This document shows positions 25,825 through 34,819 of a stretch of 64,000 nt of DNA, piece after piece. The stretch spans positions 806,001-870,000 of the forward strand of contig NZ_CP054931.1 of assembly GCF_013364355.1 (NCBI RefSeq), read 5' to 3'. A program made the position numbers and the translations under genes. Each line of letters opens with the position of its first letter. Position 1 is the first letter of the stretch. Below the pieces are notes generated by a model. It saw nothing but the letters and a program-made list of their open reading frames with translations. It did no database searches and was not told where the DNA came from. Source of the DNA: Stenotrophomonas sp. NA06056. Lineage in GTDB: Bacteria; Pseudomonadota; Gammaproteobacteria; Xanthomonadales; Xanthomonadaceae.

Positions 25825-27657
25825 ATGCTGCTCAGCAAACGCCCGATCCGCTCCCTCATGGCGGCCGCGATCGCGCTGGCCGCGCTGCCGGCCATGGCAG
25901 GCGAATCCCCGTTCACCAACACCGTGTTCTTCGGCGACAGCCTGACTGACGGCGGCTACTACCGTCCGTTGCTGCCGGCCGATGCGCGCCCGGTGGCGGG
26001 CCAGTTCACCACCAACCCGGGTTGGGTGTGGGCGCAGTTCGTGGCCGACTATTACGGCACCAATGCCGCCCCGAATGGCAACGGTCAGAACGGCGACAAC
26101 TACGCTGTTGGTGGCGCCCGCGTGGGTACCGACCTGACCCAGCCGGGCTTCGGCAACGTGCCGGTGCCGTCGCTGAAGACGCAGATGGCCAAGTACTTGG
26201 CGGCCAACGGTGGCAAGGCCGATCCGAACGCGCTGTACACCGTGTGGGGCGGCGCCAACGATCTGTTCTCGATCACCGCGCCGGCACAGGCGCCGGCCGT
26301 CATCGGCGCGGCGGTGACCGACCAGATCGGCATCGTGGCCAGCCTGAAGCAGGCCGGCGCCCAGTACGTGATGGTGCCGAACCTGCCTGACGTCGGCATC
26401 AGCCCCGGGTTCATCGACCGCGGTGCGGCCGGCCAGGCGCTGGGTACCGCCCTGTCCACCGCCTACAACAATGCCTTGTATGGCGGCCTGAAGCAGGCCG
26501 GCATCGAGTTCATCCCGCTCGATACCTACACGCTGCTGCACGAAATCGTCGCCAACCCCGGCATGTACGGCTTCAGCAACGTCACCGGCCGTGCGTGCCT
26601 GGTGGCCTCGTCGCTGAGCTGCAGCCCGCTGGCTTATGCGCGTCCGGATGCGGCAAGTACCTACCTGTTCGCTGATGACGTGCACCCGACCAGTGCCGCC
26701 CACCAGATGCTGGGCCAGTACGCCATTTCGATCCTGGAAGGCCCGCGCCTGCAGCAGGTGCTGAGCCACTCGGCGCAGACCATCGGCCGCTCGCGCGCCG
26801 ACCAGGTCAGCCTGCACCAGGCCGGCCGCCCGGCCGACGGCATGTCCTGGTGGGGTGGCGTGCGCGGCGACATGCAGCGTTACGACCATGCCGATCTGTA
26901 CGACGGCCTGGCCCCGGCTGGCCTGTTCGGTGTCGACTGGGCGCGTGACGGCATGGTCTTCGGCGGTTTCGCCGGCTTTGGCCGTCTGAATGCCGACTTC
27001 GGCAACAGCCGTGGCGATTTCACCCAGAAGGACACCACCGCTGGTCTGTTCGCCGGTTGGTATGGCGACCGCATCTGGGTCAATGGCCAGGTCAGCTACA
27101 CCTGGTTGTCCTATGACGTGAACCGCAAGGTCCAGCTCGGCCCGGCGACCCGCGAACACGGCGGCTCGCCGGACGGCAGCAACCTGACCGCCGCCCTGAA
27201 CGCTGGTTACGAGTTCGGCACCGAAGGCGGCTTCCGCCACGGCCCGATCGCTTCGGTGATCTGGCAGCAGGTCAAGATCGACGGTTACACCGAAAGCGCC
27301 AATGCTGGCACCCTGGCTACCGCGCTGGGTTACGGCAAGCAGGATGCCGATTCCACCGTGGGCCGTATCGGTTGGCAAGCGCGCTTCGACGGCGGCACTG
27401 TCAAGCCGTACGTGCAGGTAACCTACGACCACGAGTTCGAAGACACCAAGCAGGCCAGCGCCTGGGTGCAGAGCCTGCCGGACGTGGGCATGTACCGCGT
27501 GCCGGGCATGGACTTCGACAAGAACTATGCAACCGCCATCATGGGCGCGCGCATGGAGCTGTTCGGCCTGCAGAGCAACATCGGCCTGAGCGCCACCACC
27601 CTGCAGAAGCGTGCGCAGGACGCGACGCTGTTTGCCAGCTTCAGCGGCAGCTTCTGA
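25825..27657 (+). CDS. GDSL esterase autotransporter (EstA-like)
   Basis: 610-residue type V secretion esterase displayed on the outer membrane. A signal peptide ends at PAMA-G (about 25). The SGNH/GDSL passenger spans roughly 30-320, with block I FFGDSLTDGG (Ser39), block II VGGARVG, block III WGGANDLFS and block V DDVHPTSAAHQ (catalytic Asp/His near 284-287). A helical linker (SAQTIGRSRADQVSLHQ) precedes the C-terminal 12-strand beta-barrel from about 345, ending FASFSGSF as barrel termini do. A CAGGAG site precedes the ATG. Likely substrates are short-chain esters or lipids. Confidence 0.9.
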   Translation: MLLSKRPIRSLMAAAIALAALPAMAGESPFTNTVFFGDSLTDGGYYRPLLPADARPVAGQFTTNPGWVWAQFVADYYGTNAAPNGNGQNGDNYAVGGARVGTDLTQPGFGNVPVPSLKTQMAKYLAANGGKADPNALYTVWGGANDLFSITAPAQAPAVIGAAVTDQIGIVASLKQAGAQYVMVPNLPDVGISPGFIDRGAAGQALGTALSTAYNNALYGGLKQAGIEFIPLDTYTLLHEIVANPGMYGFSNVTGRACLVASSLSCSPLAYARPDAASTYLFADDVHPTSAAHQMLGQYAISILEGPRLQQVLSHSAQTIGRSRADQVSLHQAGRPADGMSWWGGVRGDMQRYDHADLYDGLAPAGLFGVDWARDGMVFGGFAGFGRLNADFGNSRGDFTQKDTTAGLFAGWYGDRIWVNGQVSYTWLSYDVNRKVQLGPATREHGGSPDGSNLTAALNAGYEFGTEGGFRHGPIASVIWQQVKIDGYTESANAGTLATALGYGKQDADSTVGRIGWQARFDGGTVKPYVQVTYDHEFEDTKQASAWVQSLPDVGMYRVPGMDFDKNYATAIMGARMELFGLQSNIGLSATTLQKRAQDATLFASFSGSF

Positions 27658-27665
27658 TGCAGACG

Positions 27666-27727
27666 ACGGCAGGCCTGCGGGCCTGCCGTCACCGCAACGG
27701 GCAGGCTACAAGGGCCTGCCCGTTGCG
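27666..27727 (+). terminator. Two hairpins after the autotransporter gene
   Basis: ACGGCAGGCC/GGCCTGCCGT (27666-27688) is followed by GCAACGGGCAGG/CCTGCCCGTTGC (27694-27726) and a short T-run. Confidence 0.75.
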
Positions 27728-27763
27728 TTTGAACACGTGCCCCGCATAGACTTGTCGGGCAAC

Positions 27764-27837
27764 GCGGGCGTAGCTCAATGGTAGAGCTGTAGCTTCCCAA
27801 GCTACTGACGAGGGTTCGATTCCCTTCGCCCGCTCCA
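27764..27837 (+). tRNA. tRNA-Gly(CCC)
   Basis: Complete 74-nt cloverleaf with encoded CCA. The acceptor stem GCGGGCG pairs with CGCCCGC, the D-arm reads GCTCAATGGTAGAGC, the anticodon stem GTAGC/GCTAC encloses the loop TTCCCAA (anticodon CCC), and the T-arm contains GGTTCGATTCC. The discriminator is U. Confidence 0.97.
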
Positions 27838-27844
27838 GAATTTG

Positions 27845-27882
27845 AACCCCGACAGCGGTTGCGCCGTTGCCGGGGTTTTTTT
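27845..27882 (+). terminator. Terminator of tRNA-Gly
   Basis: AACCCCG ... CGGGGTT hairpin ending in TTTTTTT, starting 8 nt after the tRNA 3' end. Confidence 0.92.
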
Positions 27883-28330
27883 ATTTTCCCGGCATGTGGA
27901 ACTTCAACAGTTCTGATGTTGTGCAATGTAGTCCACCGTTACCGCCTGTTTTTCAGGGGAACAGGAATGGCAGAGACGGTGTTGCTCCCCGATTGCACCC
28001 GATCTTTCTTTCCGCTGGTTTCGGTAAGCAGCAGCATGTGAGGCGGTGTGTTGGTCGGGCCGTATTTGCAATGCACCCCCTTTGCCCTCTGTTCGTGTGG
28101 CATGAAGTGCTGGCTGGGCGATGATGGATGGGGATTCTGGCGCATGTTCCGAGCGGTAGTGGCGGAAGTGTGATGAATATTTTATTTTAGTTGAGAAGTG
28201 GTTCCTGTTTCGGGTAAATAACTCCGGGGTGTGGCGTTGAATGCGTGCCATCTCTGATCAGCTGTTTACACTCCAAGTCAGGTTCAGCGGATGGACTACC
28301 GCTTTGGGCCTATCCCAACACGCACTCCAC
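27883..28330. other. AT-rich noncoding block beside tRNA-Gly
   Basis: About 450 bp with markedly lower GC than the surroundings (for example TGATGAATATTTTATTTTAGTTGAGAAG near 28172, quoted here only by its composition and position). No convincing ORF, SMAG palindrome or RNA gene was found. It links the tRNA terminator to an atypical amidase gene and probably holds that gene's promoter; the composition suggests foreign origin. Confidence 0.5.
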
Positions 28331-28343
28331 AGGAAGGATGCAA

Positions 28344-29930
28344 GTGAATATTAATAAAGGAAAGATCGTGCTTGGCTGGGCGCTGGCTTCGCTGCTGGTG
28401 TCATTCACTGACGCTGCCATGGCGCAGTCAAGTCCTGCTCAGGGAAATTTGACCATAAGTCAGCAGCGGCAGTTGGAGTCGATGATTAAGGATCTTGTGC
28501 GCGACGTGATCCGTGAAAATGACTTGCAGGTGGGTTCCGCGGAAAATCCACAGTTGAAGGTGACTTATGATCAGATAAAGCATGATGTCATCATTGATTT
28601 CGGCAGGTCGGCGGTCCCCAAGCGGCATACGCTCACTTTTGATGAGCACCTGCAGCTGATCTTCCAGACGGTCAACGATACTGTTGCCCCCTCTGTGCAG
28701 GTGTCCGGCATCAAGTTTTTGTTTGGTGGCGTCGACATCTACACCTATTTTCCGGAAGATCGCGGTCCGGTCGAAAATCCAGGTCGAAAATCCAAGGGTG
28801 TTTCGCCAGCATCTGCGGGAAACCCTGTCATGTTGATTTCAGCAGGTCACGGTTATGTCCTTGTGAATGCAACGAATCCGGCCACGTCTTACTGGGCGTA
28901 TCAGCGACCAACGGTGGGAAATCAGATCGAGGATCTACAGACCATTGTTCTGGCGGCGGCAGTTGAGTCGAGCGTTGCTGCGCGGAGTGGCAGTGTTTCT
29001 CGCTACCTGGCCCGATCCACATCAAATGATGCCTACACTGCGGCATGTTCCGGCAGCCCCATCGTCTGCCCGCCGTTCAAGAATATGGCCGGTCGGTACT
29101 ACCTTGAGAGCATTCTTCCTGGCAATCCGGAGATCTGGAACAATTACTCCGCTCAGAACCTGCACAGCCCGAAAGATCACGAGAGCGACGACATCCGGTC
29201 GCGCGGTCTCTACGCGAACCATCTTCAGGCTGATCAGATGATCACAATTCACACCAATGCGGCGTCGATCGATGGCGCGCCGCAGACAACTGCGTCGGGA
29301 ACCCGTATTTACTTCAATGGCGCCAAGACCGGTGCGGATGAATTGGCGACAAATGTCACCTGTGCGATGAAGGAGATCATCAACGCCAGCGCGCAGTATC
29401 CGTCGTGGGTAGTGACCAAGCAGGCGTCCACCACCGGCTACGGCGAGAATAATTTTGCCAATCTCCCGGCAATCGTCATCGAGGTTGGTTTCAAGGACAA
29501 CGTCACTGATGCTGCGGCCATGGCCGACCCGGTGTTCCAGGGGTTGATGGCAAAGGGGGTCGAAAAAGGTGCGCGGCTCTCACGCGGGTCTGAAATCTGC
29601 AAACCCTTCAAATTGCTCAGTGCAGCTAATGCCAGCGGCCCCCATGGCACCAAGCCAGCCGTCAAAATTTCTTACGAAGGGTTCCCGCAGTATCCCATCA
29701 AGGTGCATGCGCATGTGGCCAGTTGCCCGTCTGGCACCTGCAACGATGCTGATTTCACGATCAACTCTCCTGAGAACGGAAACACCTTTTCCTGGAAGTT
29801 TGGCTGCAACTCTTCAGCGTCAAGGCCGTCGATTACCTACGGCGTTGAAACTACTGCCGTGGACGCTGATGGCGTGAGAGTGGCTGCCATTGCATCAACG
29901 GTGACCTGCCAGAAGGTCACATCCATGTAA
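28344..29930 (+). CDS. Secreted N-acetylmuramoyl-L-alanine amidase (Amidase_3 type)
   Basis: 528-residue zinc amidase predicted to cut the bond between muramic acid and the stem peptide. A signal peptide ends near AMAQ (about 27-30). An unfamiliar domain spans about 35-155; the catalytic domain has ISAGHG with Zn ligand His169, ITIHTNA with His303, and [11 protein letters not shown] with catalytic Glu380. A C-terminal Cys-containing beta-like domain (from about 420, with SCPSGTC) is not recognised. The GTG at 28344 lies 6 nt after AGGAAGG; the ATG at 28338 abuts that site directly and is less likely. Base composition and codon use are clearly less GC-rich than in the flanking genes, suggesting transfer next to tRNA-Gly. 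Confidence 0.8.
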   Translation: MNINKGKIVLGWALASLLVSFTDAAMAQSSPAQGNLTISQQRQLESMIKDLVRDVIRENDLQVGSAENPQLKVTYDQIKHDVIIDFGRSAVPKRHTLTFDEHLQLIFQTVNDTVAPSVQVSGIKFLFGGVDIYTYFPEDRGPVENPGRKSKGVSPASAGNPVMLISAGHGYVLVNATNPATSYWAYQRPTVGNQIEDLQTIVLAAAVESSVAARSGSVSRYLARSTSNDAYTAACSGSPIVCPPFKNMAGRYYLESILPGNPEIWNNYSAQNLHSPKDHESDDIRSRGLYANHLQADQMITIHTNAASIDGAPQTTASGTRIYFNGAKTGADELATNVTCAMKEIINASAQYPSWVVTKQASTTGYGENNFANLPAIVIEVGFKDNVTDAAAMADPVFQGLMAKGVEKGARLSRGSEICKPFKLLSAANASGPHGTKPAVKISYEGFPQYPIKVHAHVASCPSGTCNDADFTINSPENGNTFSWKFGCNSSASRPSITYGVETTAVDADGVRVAAIASTVTCQKVTSM

Positions 29931-29985
29931 TTCGCGGCCAAGCAGTGCGGAGGTGCTTGCTCCGGAAGACCGTGCGGTATGTTGG

Positions 29986-30016
29986 CCCCGGCAATGCGCT
30001 CTATTGCCGGGGTCTT
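29986..30016 (+). terminator. Intrinsic terminator after the amidase
   Basis: CCCCGGCAAT/ATTGCCGGGG stem with 7-nt loop followed by TCTT, 56 nt past the amidase stop. Confidence 0.75.
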
Positions 30017-30091
30017 CCGTTGCCCGAACAGCATCATCCACCCGCAACGCCGCCACGCTATGCTGCGCGCCTGCCGACCGATCCCACTGCG

Positions 30092-30970
30092 ATGAAGCTC
30101 GCCATCCTGTCCCGCAACACCCGGCTGTACTCCACCCGTCGGCTGGTCGAGGCCGCGCGCGCGCGCGGCCACACCGTACGCATTCTCGACCCGCTGCGCT
30201 GCTACATGCGCATCGCCGCCGATGGCTTCTCGATGCACTACAAGGGCCGGCCGATGACCGGCGTGGACGTGGTGATCCCACGCATTGGCGCTTCGGTCAC
30301 CCGCTATGGCACCGCTGTTCTGCGCCAGTTCGAACTGATGGGCGCGCGCACGCCGAATCCATCCGACGCGATCCTGCGCTCGCGCGACAAGCTGCGGGCA
30401 CACCAGCTGTTGGCGGCCAAGGGCATCGACATGCCGGTCACCGTCTTTGGCGACAACCCGGATGACACCGTTGATCTGTTGTCCATGCTCGGCCCACCGC
30501 CGCACGTGGTGAAGCTCAATGAAGGCACCCAGGGTCGCGGCGTGATCCTCACCGAGAAGGCGAGTGCTTCGCGCGGCATCGTCGAGGCCCTGCGTGGGCT
30601 GTATGCCAACTTCCTGATGCAGGAGTTCATCGGCGAGGCCAAAGGCGCCGACCTCCGCTGCTTCGTGGTCGGCGACCAGGTGGTGGCGTCGATGCAGCGC
30701 CAGGCCCCGGAGGGGGATTTCCGCTCGAACCTGCACGCCGGTGGCACGGCTGTGGCGTCCAAGGCCAGCCGGGCCGAGCAGCAAGTGGCGGTGCGTTCGG
30801 CCAAGGCGCTGGGGCTGGGGGTATGCGGGGTGGACCTGATCCGCTCCGAGCGCGGCCCGCTGGTGCTGGAAGTGAACTCCACCCCCGGCCTGGAGGGGAT
30901 CGAGGCGGCCTGCGGGGTGGACGTGGCCGCACGCATCATCGAGCATGTCGAGAAAATAAAAAAATCCTGA
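30092..30970 (+). CDS. rimK: RimK-like ATP-grasp glutamate ligase
   Basis: 292-residue ATP-grasp enzyme of the RimK family, which adds glutamate residues to the C-terminus of ribosomal protein S6. It begins [18 protein letters not shown], has the RimK-type [20 protein letters not shown], the ATP-binding [15 protein letters not shown] and [17 protein letters not shown], and metal ligands in [15 protein letters not shown]. Size and motifs match RimK closely. The start is the first ATG of the family N-terminus. The substrate assignment rests on family resemblance; related ligases use other acceptors. Confidence 0.87.
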   Translation: MKLAILSRNTRLYSTRRLVEAARARGHTVRILDPLRCYMRIAADGFSMHYKGRPMTGVDVVIPRIGASVTRYGTAVLRQFELMGARTPNPSDAILRSRDKLRAHQLLAAKGIDMPVTVFGDNPDDTVDLLSMLGPPPHVVKLNEGTQGRGVILTEKASASRGIVEALRGLYANFLMQEFIGEAKGADLRCFVVGDQVVASMQRQAPEGDFRSNLHAGGTAVASKASRAEQQVAVRSAKALGLGVCGVDLIRSERGPLVLEVNSTPGLEGIEAACGVDVAARIIEHVEKIKKS

Positions 30971-31133
30971 TATTTCAGTGGCTTGAAATTTAGTTCAGGC
31001 AGGGTTGGCGGGTTTAACACCGCTTTAATCGGCCCGGGCGTAGCCTTCAACGAACCGCAGCTCTGCCTCTCAGCAGGATCGGTATCGGGATACAACTTCA
31101 GGCCCAGGCGGGTGCACCGCCTGGGTCTTTTTT
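30971..31133 (+). ncRNA. Possible small RNA or long 3' UTR ending in a strong terminator
   Basis: The rimK stop is followed by about 130 nt without coding sequence, ending in a textbook terminator (CCCAGGCGG/CCGCCTGGG plus TCTTTTTT, 31103-31133). A small inverted repeat around GGCGGGTTTAACACCGC lies inside. No promoter could be assigned with confidence, so this may simply be the rimK 3' UTR. Confidence 0.25.
31103..31133 (+). terminator. Intrinsic terminator downstream of rimK
   Basis: Nine-bp GC stem CCCAGGCGG/CCGCCTGGG with 5-nt loop and a six-T tail. Confidence 0.93.
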
Positions 31134-31225
31134 ATGCCCGAAGTCCCCCTGCCAAGGGTCCCTTGTGGGCGCGCTGGGACACTCGTAGAGTTGGGCCTTC
31201 GTTCCGAAGGATCGGGAGGTTGGCG

Positions 31226-31702
31226 ATGTACCGCACCACGATGATCGTGCTGTTGCTGTGCCTGCCTGGCGTTGCATTGGCCAAGCCGGAAAAGGCGGCT
31301 GTGCAGATGGACCGCCAGAGCCCGGTGGCCGAGCAGGTCCGCCAGGTCGAAAAAGCCCTGCAGCAGGGCGACTACAACGAAATCTCCGCCGATGATCGCA
31401 GTCAGGTCCAGCAGGCGCTGGCGCGGATCACCCAGCGGATGGGCGACAGGCAGACTGTCCAGGAGCTGCCACCGCAGGTGCAGAACGACGTTTTCAACGA
31501 TCAGGAGCGGATCAACAGCATCCTGACGCGCGCCCACGAAGACAGTCGCCAGATCTGCTCGTACCAGCGCACCACGGGCAGCAACATGCCAAAGAGCCGC
31601 TGTCTGACCGTCGCCGAACGGCGCCGTATCGAAGAGAAGGGCAAGGCCCTGCTCAACGACCAGCGCACCTACAGCAACGTGAACCCGGATTCCAAGCTTT
31701 AA
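31226..31702 (+). CDS. Hypothetical exported protein, first of a tandem paralogous pair
   Basis: 158-residue protein of unknown function with a signal peptide (LLLCLPGVALA, cleavage near 19). The mature part is charged and helical. The C-terminal half carries NDVFNDQERINSILTRAHED, then SRQIC and TGSNMPKSRCLTVAERRR, with two Cys that could form a disulfide. The next gene has the same pattern, so the two form a duplicated pair. A GGGAGG ribosome site precedes the ATG at 31226. Both lie immediately upstream of a response regulator and sensor kinase, suggesting a shared regulon or a signal-input role (inference). Confidence 0.7.
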   Translation: MYRTTMIVLLLCLPGVALAKPEKAAVQMDRQSPVAEQVRQVEKALQQGDYNEISADDRSQVQQALARITQRMGDRQTVQELPPQVQNDVFNDQERINSILTRAHEDSRQICSYQRTTGSNMPKSRCLTVAERRRIEEKGKALLNDQRTYSNVNPDSKL

Positions 31703-31790
31703 GGCCACCTGCGCCCTGCCGGCCAGCACTTGCTGGCAGAGCGCGCATCCGCATACAGTCGGCGTTCACCTCAGACAGGGATTCGTTTGT

Positions 31791-32264
31791 ATGAAGCATC
31801 CAGTGATATCAGCAGTTCTGGTTTCGGCCTTGGCCCTGGTTGCTGCCTCGGCAGCGGCCAAGAGCGCCGAAGAGGTATTCCTGCCGGGCAAGCCGCTGCT
31901 GCAGCAGGTTGAGCGCATCGAGATCGAGCTCAACGATGGCGAAACCTATTCCGAGCTGCGCCAGGAAGAGCGGGGCAAGGTCCGTGAGACCCTGGTTCGC
32001 ATCCGCACTGCCGCCGAGCAGTATCCGACCCGGGACGCGATGCCTGAATCGGTACGAACCGAGGTCTTCAACGATCAGCAGGTCGTGAACACCGTTTTGA
32101 CACAGGCGCGTGAAGATAGTCGTCTAATATGCCGACGTGAGAAGGCCATTGGTTCCAACATGTCGTCCACGCAGTGCATGACCGTCGCCGAGCGTGCTCG
32201 GCAGAAGGACAAGGCACAGCGCGACATGAGCCAGGCCCAGCGCGTCGGTAAATTCGTCAATTAG
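31791..32264 (+). CDS. Hypothetical exported protein, second of a tandem paralogous pair
   Basis: 157-residue paralogue of the preceding protein. A signal peptide ends near ASAAA (about 22). The shared C-terminal block is EVFNDQQVVNTVLTQARED, SRLIC, and GSNMSSTQCMTVAER, so both Cys, the FNDQ and the GSNM motifs are conserved. The N-terminal thirds have diverged. Its stop is 8 bp from the GTG of the response regulator, so it is probably co-transcribed with the two-component system. Function unknown; no enzyme motif was seen. Confidence 0.72.
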   Translation: MKHPVISAVLVSALALVAASAAAKSAEEVFLPGKPLLQQVERIEIELNDGETYSELRQEERGKVRETLVRIRTAAEQYPTRDAMPESVRTEVFNDQQVVNTVLTQAREDSRLICRREKAIGSNMSSTQCMTVAERARQKDKAQRDMSQAQRVGKFVN

Positions 32265-32272
32265 AGGTGACA

Positions 32273-32950
32273 GTGAGAATCCTGGTAATCGAAGACAACA
32301 GCGACATTGCGGCCAATCTGGGCGACTACCTGGAGGACCGGGGCCACACCGTGGACTTCGCTGCCGACGGAGTAACCGGGTTGCATCTGGCTGTCGTGCA
32401 CGAGTTCGACGCGATTGTCCTGGATCTCAACCTGCCCGGCATGGACGGCATCGAAGTCTGCCGCAAGCTTCGCAACGAAGCGCGCAAGCAGACCCCGGTA
32501 CTGATGCTGACCGCGCGCGATTCGCTGGACAACAAGCTGGCCGGCTTCGATTCCGGTGCCGACGACTACCTGATCAAGCCGTTCGCGCTGCAGGAAGTGG
32601 AAGTGCGTCTGAACGCCCTGTCGCGTCGCGGCAAGGGCGTGCAGACCCGCGTGCTGGAAACCGGCGATCTGGAATACAACCTGGACACGCTGGAAGTGCG
32701 CCGCCAGGGCAAGCTGCTGCAGCTCAATCCGACCGCACTGAAGATCCTGCAGGCGCTGATGGAAGCGGCCCCGGCCGTGGTCACCCGGCAGGAACTGGAA
32801 ACCCGTGTCTGGGGCGAAGAGCTGCCGGATTCCGATTCGCTGCGCGTGCACATCCATGGCCTGCGCGCCGTGGTGGACAAGCCCTTTGAAGTGCCGATGA
32901 TCCAGACCCGCCATGGCATCGGATACCGCATCGCTACGCCGGAAGCCTGA
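32273..32950 (+). CDS. OmpR/PhoP-family response regulator
   Basis: 225-residue two-component regulator. The receiver domain (about 1-120) has the acidic pair in VIEDNSDI, phospho-acceptor Asp in AIVLDLNLPGMDG (about 50), Thr in LMLTARDS and Lys in DYLIKPFAL. The winged-helix domain (about 128-222) shows NPTALKILQALMEA and the recognition region DSDSLRVHIHGLRAVV. GTG at 32273 is preferred, with AGAGG upstream; a GTG two codons earlier is possible. It pairs with the kinase that follows. It resembles RaxR/ColR-type regulators of Xanthomonas, but that identity is not proven here. Confidence 0.9.
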   Translation: MRILVIEDNSDIAANLGDYLEDRGHTVDFAADGVTGLHLAVVHEFDAIVLDLNLPGMDGIEVCRKLRNEARKQTPVLMLTARDSLDNKLAGFDSGADDYLIKPFALQEVEVRLNALSRRGKGVQTRVLETGDLEYNLDTLEVRRQGKLLQLNPTALKILQALMEAAPAVVTRQELETRVWGEELPDSDSLRVHIHGLRAVVDKPFEVPMIQTRHGIGYRIATPEA

Positions 32951-32954
32951 TTCG

Positions 32955-34283
32955 GTGGCAAGCAAGGGGGAGCGTCGGCGCACGCCTTATCGGCGGCGCC
33001 TGCGCAGCCGTATCATCGTCTCGTTCGTGTTGTTGGGCTTCTGCCTGACGACACTGTTCGCGTTCGCCACCAACTGGGCCCGCATGCGGGTGGAAAACCA
33101 GCTGGTGGAAGACGTGATGAACCGCAACATCAGCGAGTACGTGCGGCGCTACTACGAAAGCCCCGACCGCAACCCCGACCTGCCCGTGCAGCAGATGCGC
33201 GCGCGCCTGATCAAGCCGGACAAGTTCGAGGCGCTGCGCGAGGAAGAGCCGGACTGGTACGAGTTCAAGGACGGCCTGTACAACATGGGCGGTGTGGACG
33301 AGCGCGGCGAGCGCTATTCCTACAAGCTGGCCGTGCGCAAGACCCCCGATGCCTGGGCGTTCCTGGCCTACGACATGACCGACAGCGTTCGCGGTGGGCA
33401 GCAGCTCAACCGCGCGCTGTTCCTGTCGGTGCTGGTGTTCAGCCTGCTGTCGCTGGTGCTGGGCTGGTGGTCGGCTTCGAAGGTGATGAAGCCGGTCTCG
33501 GACCTCGCCGCACGCCTGCGCGCGTACCGTGGTGGCACCAGCGACCCCGAACCTTTGGCGCCGCGCTTCCCCGATGACGAAGTGGGGCAGCTGGCGCAGG
33601 CGCTCGATGACTATTCCTCGCGGCTGACCGAAGTGGTGCAGCGCGACCGTGAGTTCAATGCCGACGTCAGCCACGAACTGCGCACGCCGTTGGCGGTCAT
33701 CCGTGGTGCCACCGAGTTGCTGCTGACCCGCCCGGGTCTGGACGAGAAGGTGCTGCAGCGCCTGCAGCGCATCCAGCGTGCCGAGCAGCAGTGCAGCGAT
33801 CTGATCGGCGCGCTGTTGCTGCTGTCGCGCAACGAACGCGGGCAGGGCAGCAGCAATGTGGCCCGTGTGGCCGAACAGCTGCTGGATGCGCATCGCGCGC
33901 AGTTGGGTGGCAAGCCACTGGAGCTGCACCTGGATGGCGAGCGCGATCTGGTCATCGACGCCCCGGAAGCCGCGTTGTCGGTGGCGCTGGGCAACCTGAT
34001 CGGCAACGCCGTGAAGTATTCGCAGGATGGCGAGGTGCGCGTGCACGTGGGGGCCAATGCCGTGTCGGTGACCGACAGCGGACCGGGCCTGAGCGAGGAG
34101 GATGCCGCCAAGCTGTTCCAGCGCGGTTATCGCGGTACCCACGCCGGACACTCGCAGGGCGGCGGTATCGGCCTGTCGATCGTCAGCCGGCTTTGCGACC
34201 TGTACGGCTGGCAGGTGAGCGTGCGTCCAGGCGGCGCCCGTGGCGTGATCGCCACACTGACGTTCTCGCCGAAGCCGCTGTAA
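32955..34283 (+). CDS. Membrane sensor histidine kinase partnered with the preceding regulator
   Basis: 442-residue kinase. A basic N-terminus precedes TM1 (IIVSFVLLGFCLTTLFAFA). A periplasmic sensor of about 110 residues is rich in charged and aromatic residues (EEEPDWYEFKDGLYNMGG). TM2 (ALFLSVLVFSLLSLVLGW) is followed by a HAMP-like linker. The phospho-accepting His240 lies in FNADVSHELRTPLAV, with N box NLIGNAVKYS, and G boxes VTDSGPGLSEED and GGGIGLSIVSRL. GTG at 32955, just after the regulator stop, is chosen; an ATG at 32913 would overlap the regulator by 38 bp. The signal is unknown. Confidence 0.9.
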   Translation: MASKGERRRTPYRRRLRSRIIVSFVLLGFCLTTLFAFATNWARMRVENQLVEDVMNRNISEYVRRYYESPDRNPDLPVQQMRARLIKPDKFEALREEEPDWYEFKDGLYNMGGVDERGERYSYKLAVRKTPDAWAFLAYDMTDSVRGGQQLNRALFLSVLVFSLLSLVLGWWSASKVMKPVSDLAARLRAYRGGTSDPEPLAPRFPDDEVGQLAQALDDYSSRLTEVVQRDREFNADVSHELRTPLAVIRGATELLLTRPGLDEKVLQRLQRIQRAEQQCSDLIGALLLLSRNERGQGSSNVARVAEQLLDAHRAQLGGKPLELHLDGERDLVIDAPEAALSVALGNLIGNAVKYSQDGEVRVHVGANAVSVTDSGPGLSEEDAAKLFQRGYRGTHAGHSQGGGIGLSIVSRLCDLYGWQVSVRPGGARGVIATLTFSPKPL

Positions 34284-34819
34284 TCCTCTCTGGCTTGATG
34301 CGGCGGATCGCTGGCGTCCATGGCTGTGGTGGGTGCCGACCTTGGTCGGCACGAATCCATCCGTCGCCGATATCTCCCACTCGGCGCGAAATGTCGCATG
34401 CAACGCCAATGCAGGGCTGGTGAAGGTGCGGCGCTTCTGGCCCAGCACGACAGCTGCGTGATGCACTCCGCGCACTGTGCGTGTCACACCGCACGCTTCC
34501 GCAGATCGTTGGCCCACATGGCGTTTTCGCCTCATGACCGCATTGCGCGCCGCGGGTGAGATGGCATGGCTGGGGTCATCGCCCTGGCCGGGATTGGCGT
34601 CCTGAATAAACCCGACAATTCAACAGCTCCTGATGCGCCCAGGCCATCATGGAAAATGCACCGCATGCTCTTGCTTCGGCGGGCGGTGCGTGGGGATTCA
34701 CCAGAATCCGCTGGAGTCTTTTTCCTTGCTGTTGAGTTGTTGGGTCTCCGGTACGCCAACCCGCACCGTCCGCCACCTCGCATCTGCGGGTGGCCTTGCC
34801 GTCTGCGAGGAGCTTTGCC
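34284..34819. other. Intergenic gap with one SMAG-type palindrome and no clear gene
   Basis: About 535 bp between the histidine kinase and a small hypothetical gene. A GTGCCGACC/GGTCGGCAC palindrome is at 34333-34352. Farther on (about 34660-34730) there is a possible folded segment with GCACCGC/GCGGTGC and GGATTCACCAGAATCC hairpins followed by CTTTTTCC. Reading frames across the gap look like noise (mixed-frame, arginine- and histidine-rich). Confidence 0.5.

Noticed and set aside
25420..27432. 670-residue minus-strand frame
   Set aside because: Only its last 66 codons are real (thiS); the rest is antisense to the GDSL autotransporter gene.
27859..28124. Short ORFs in the AT-rich block after tRNA-Gly
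   Set aside because: They begin inside the tRNA terminator, lack ribosome sites and show no coding bias.
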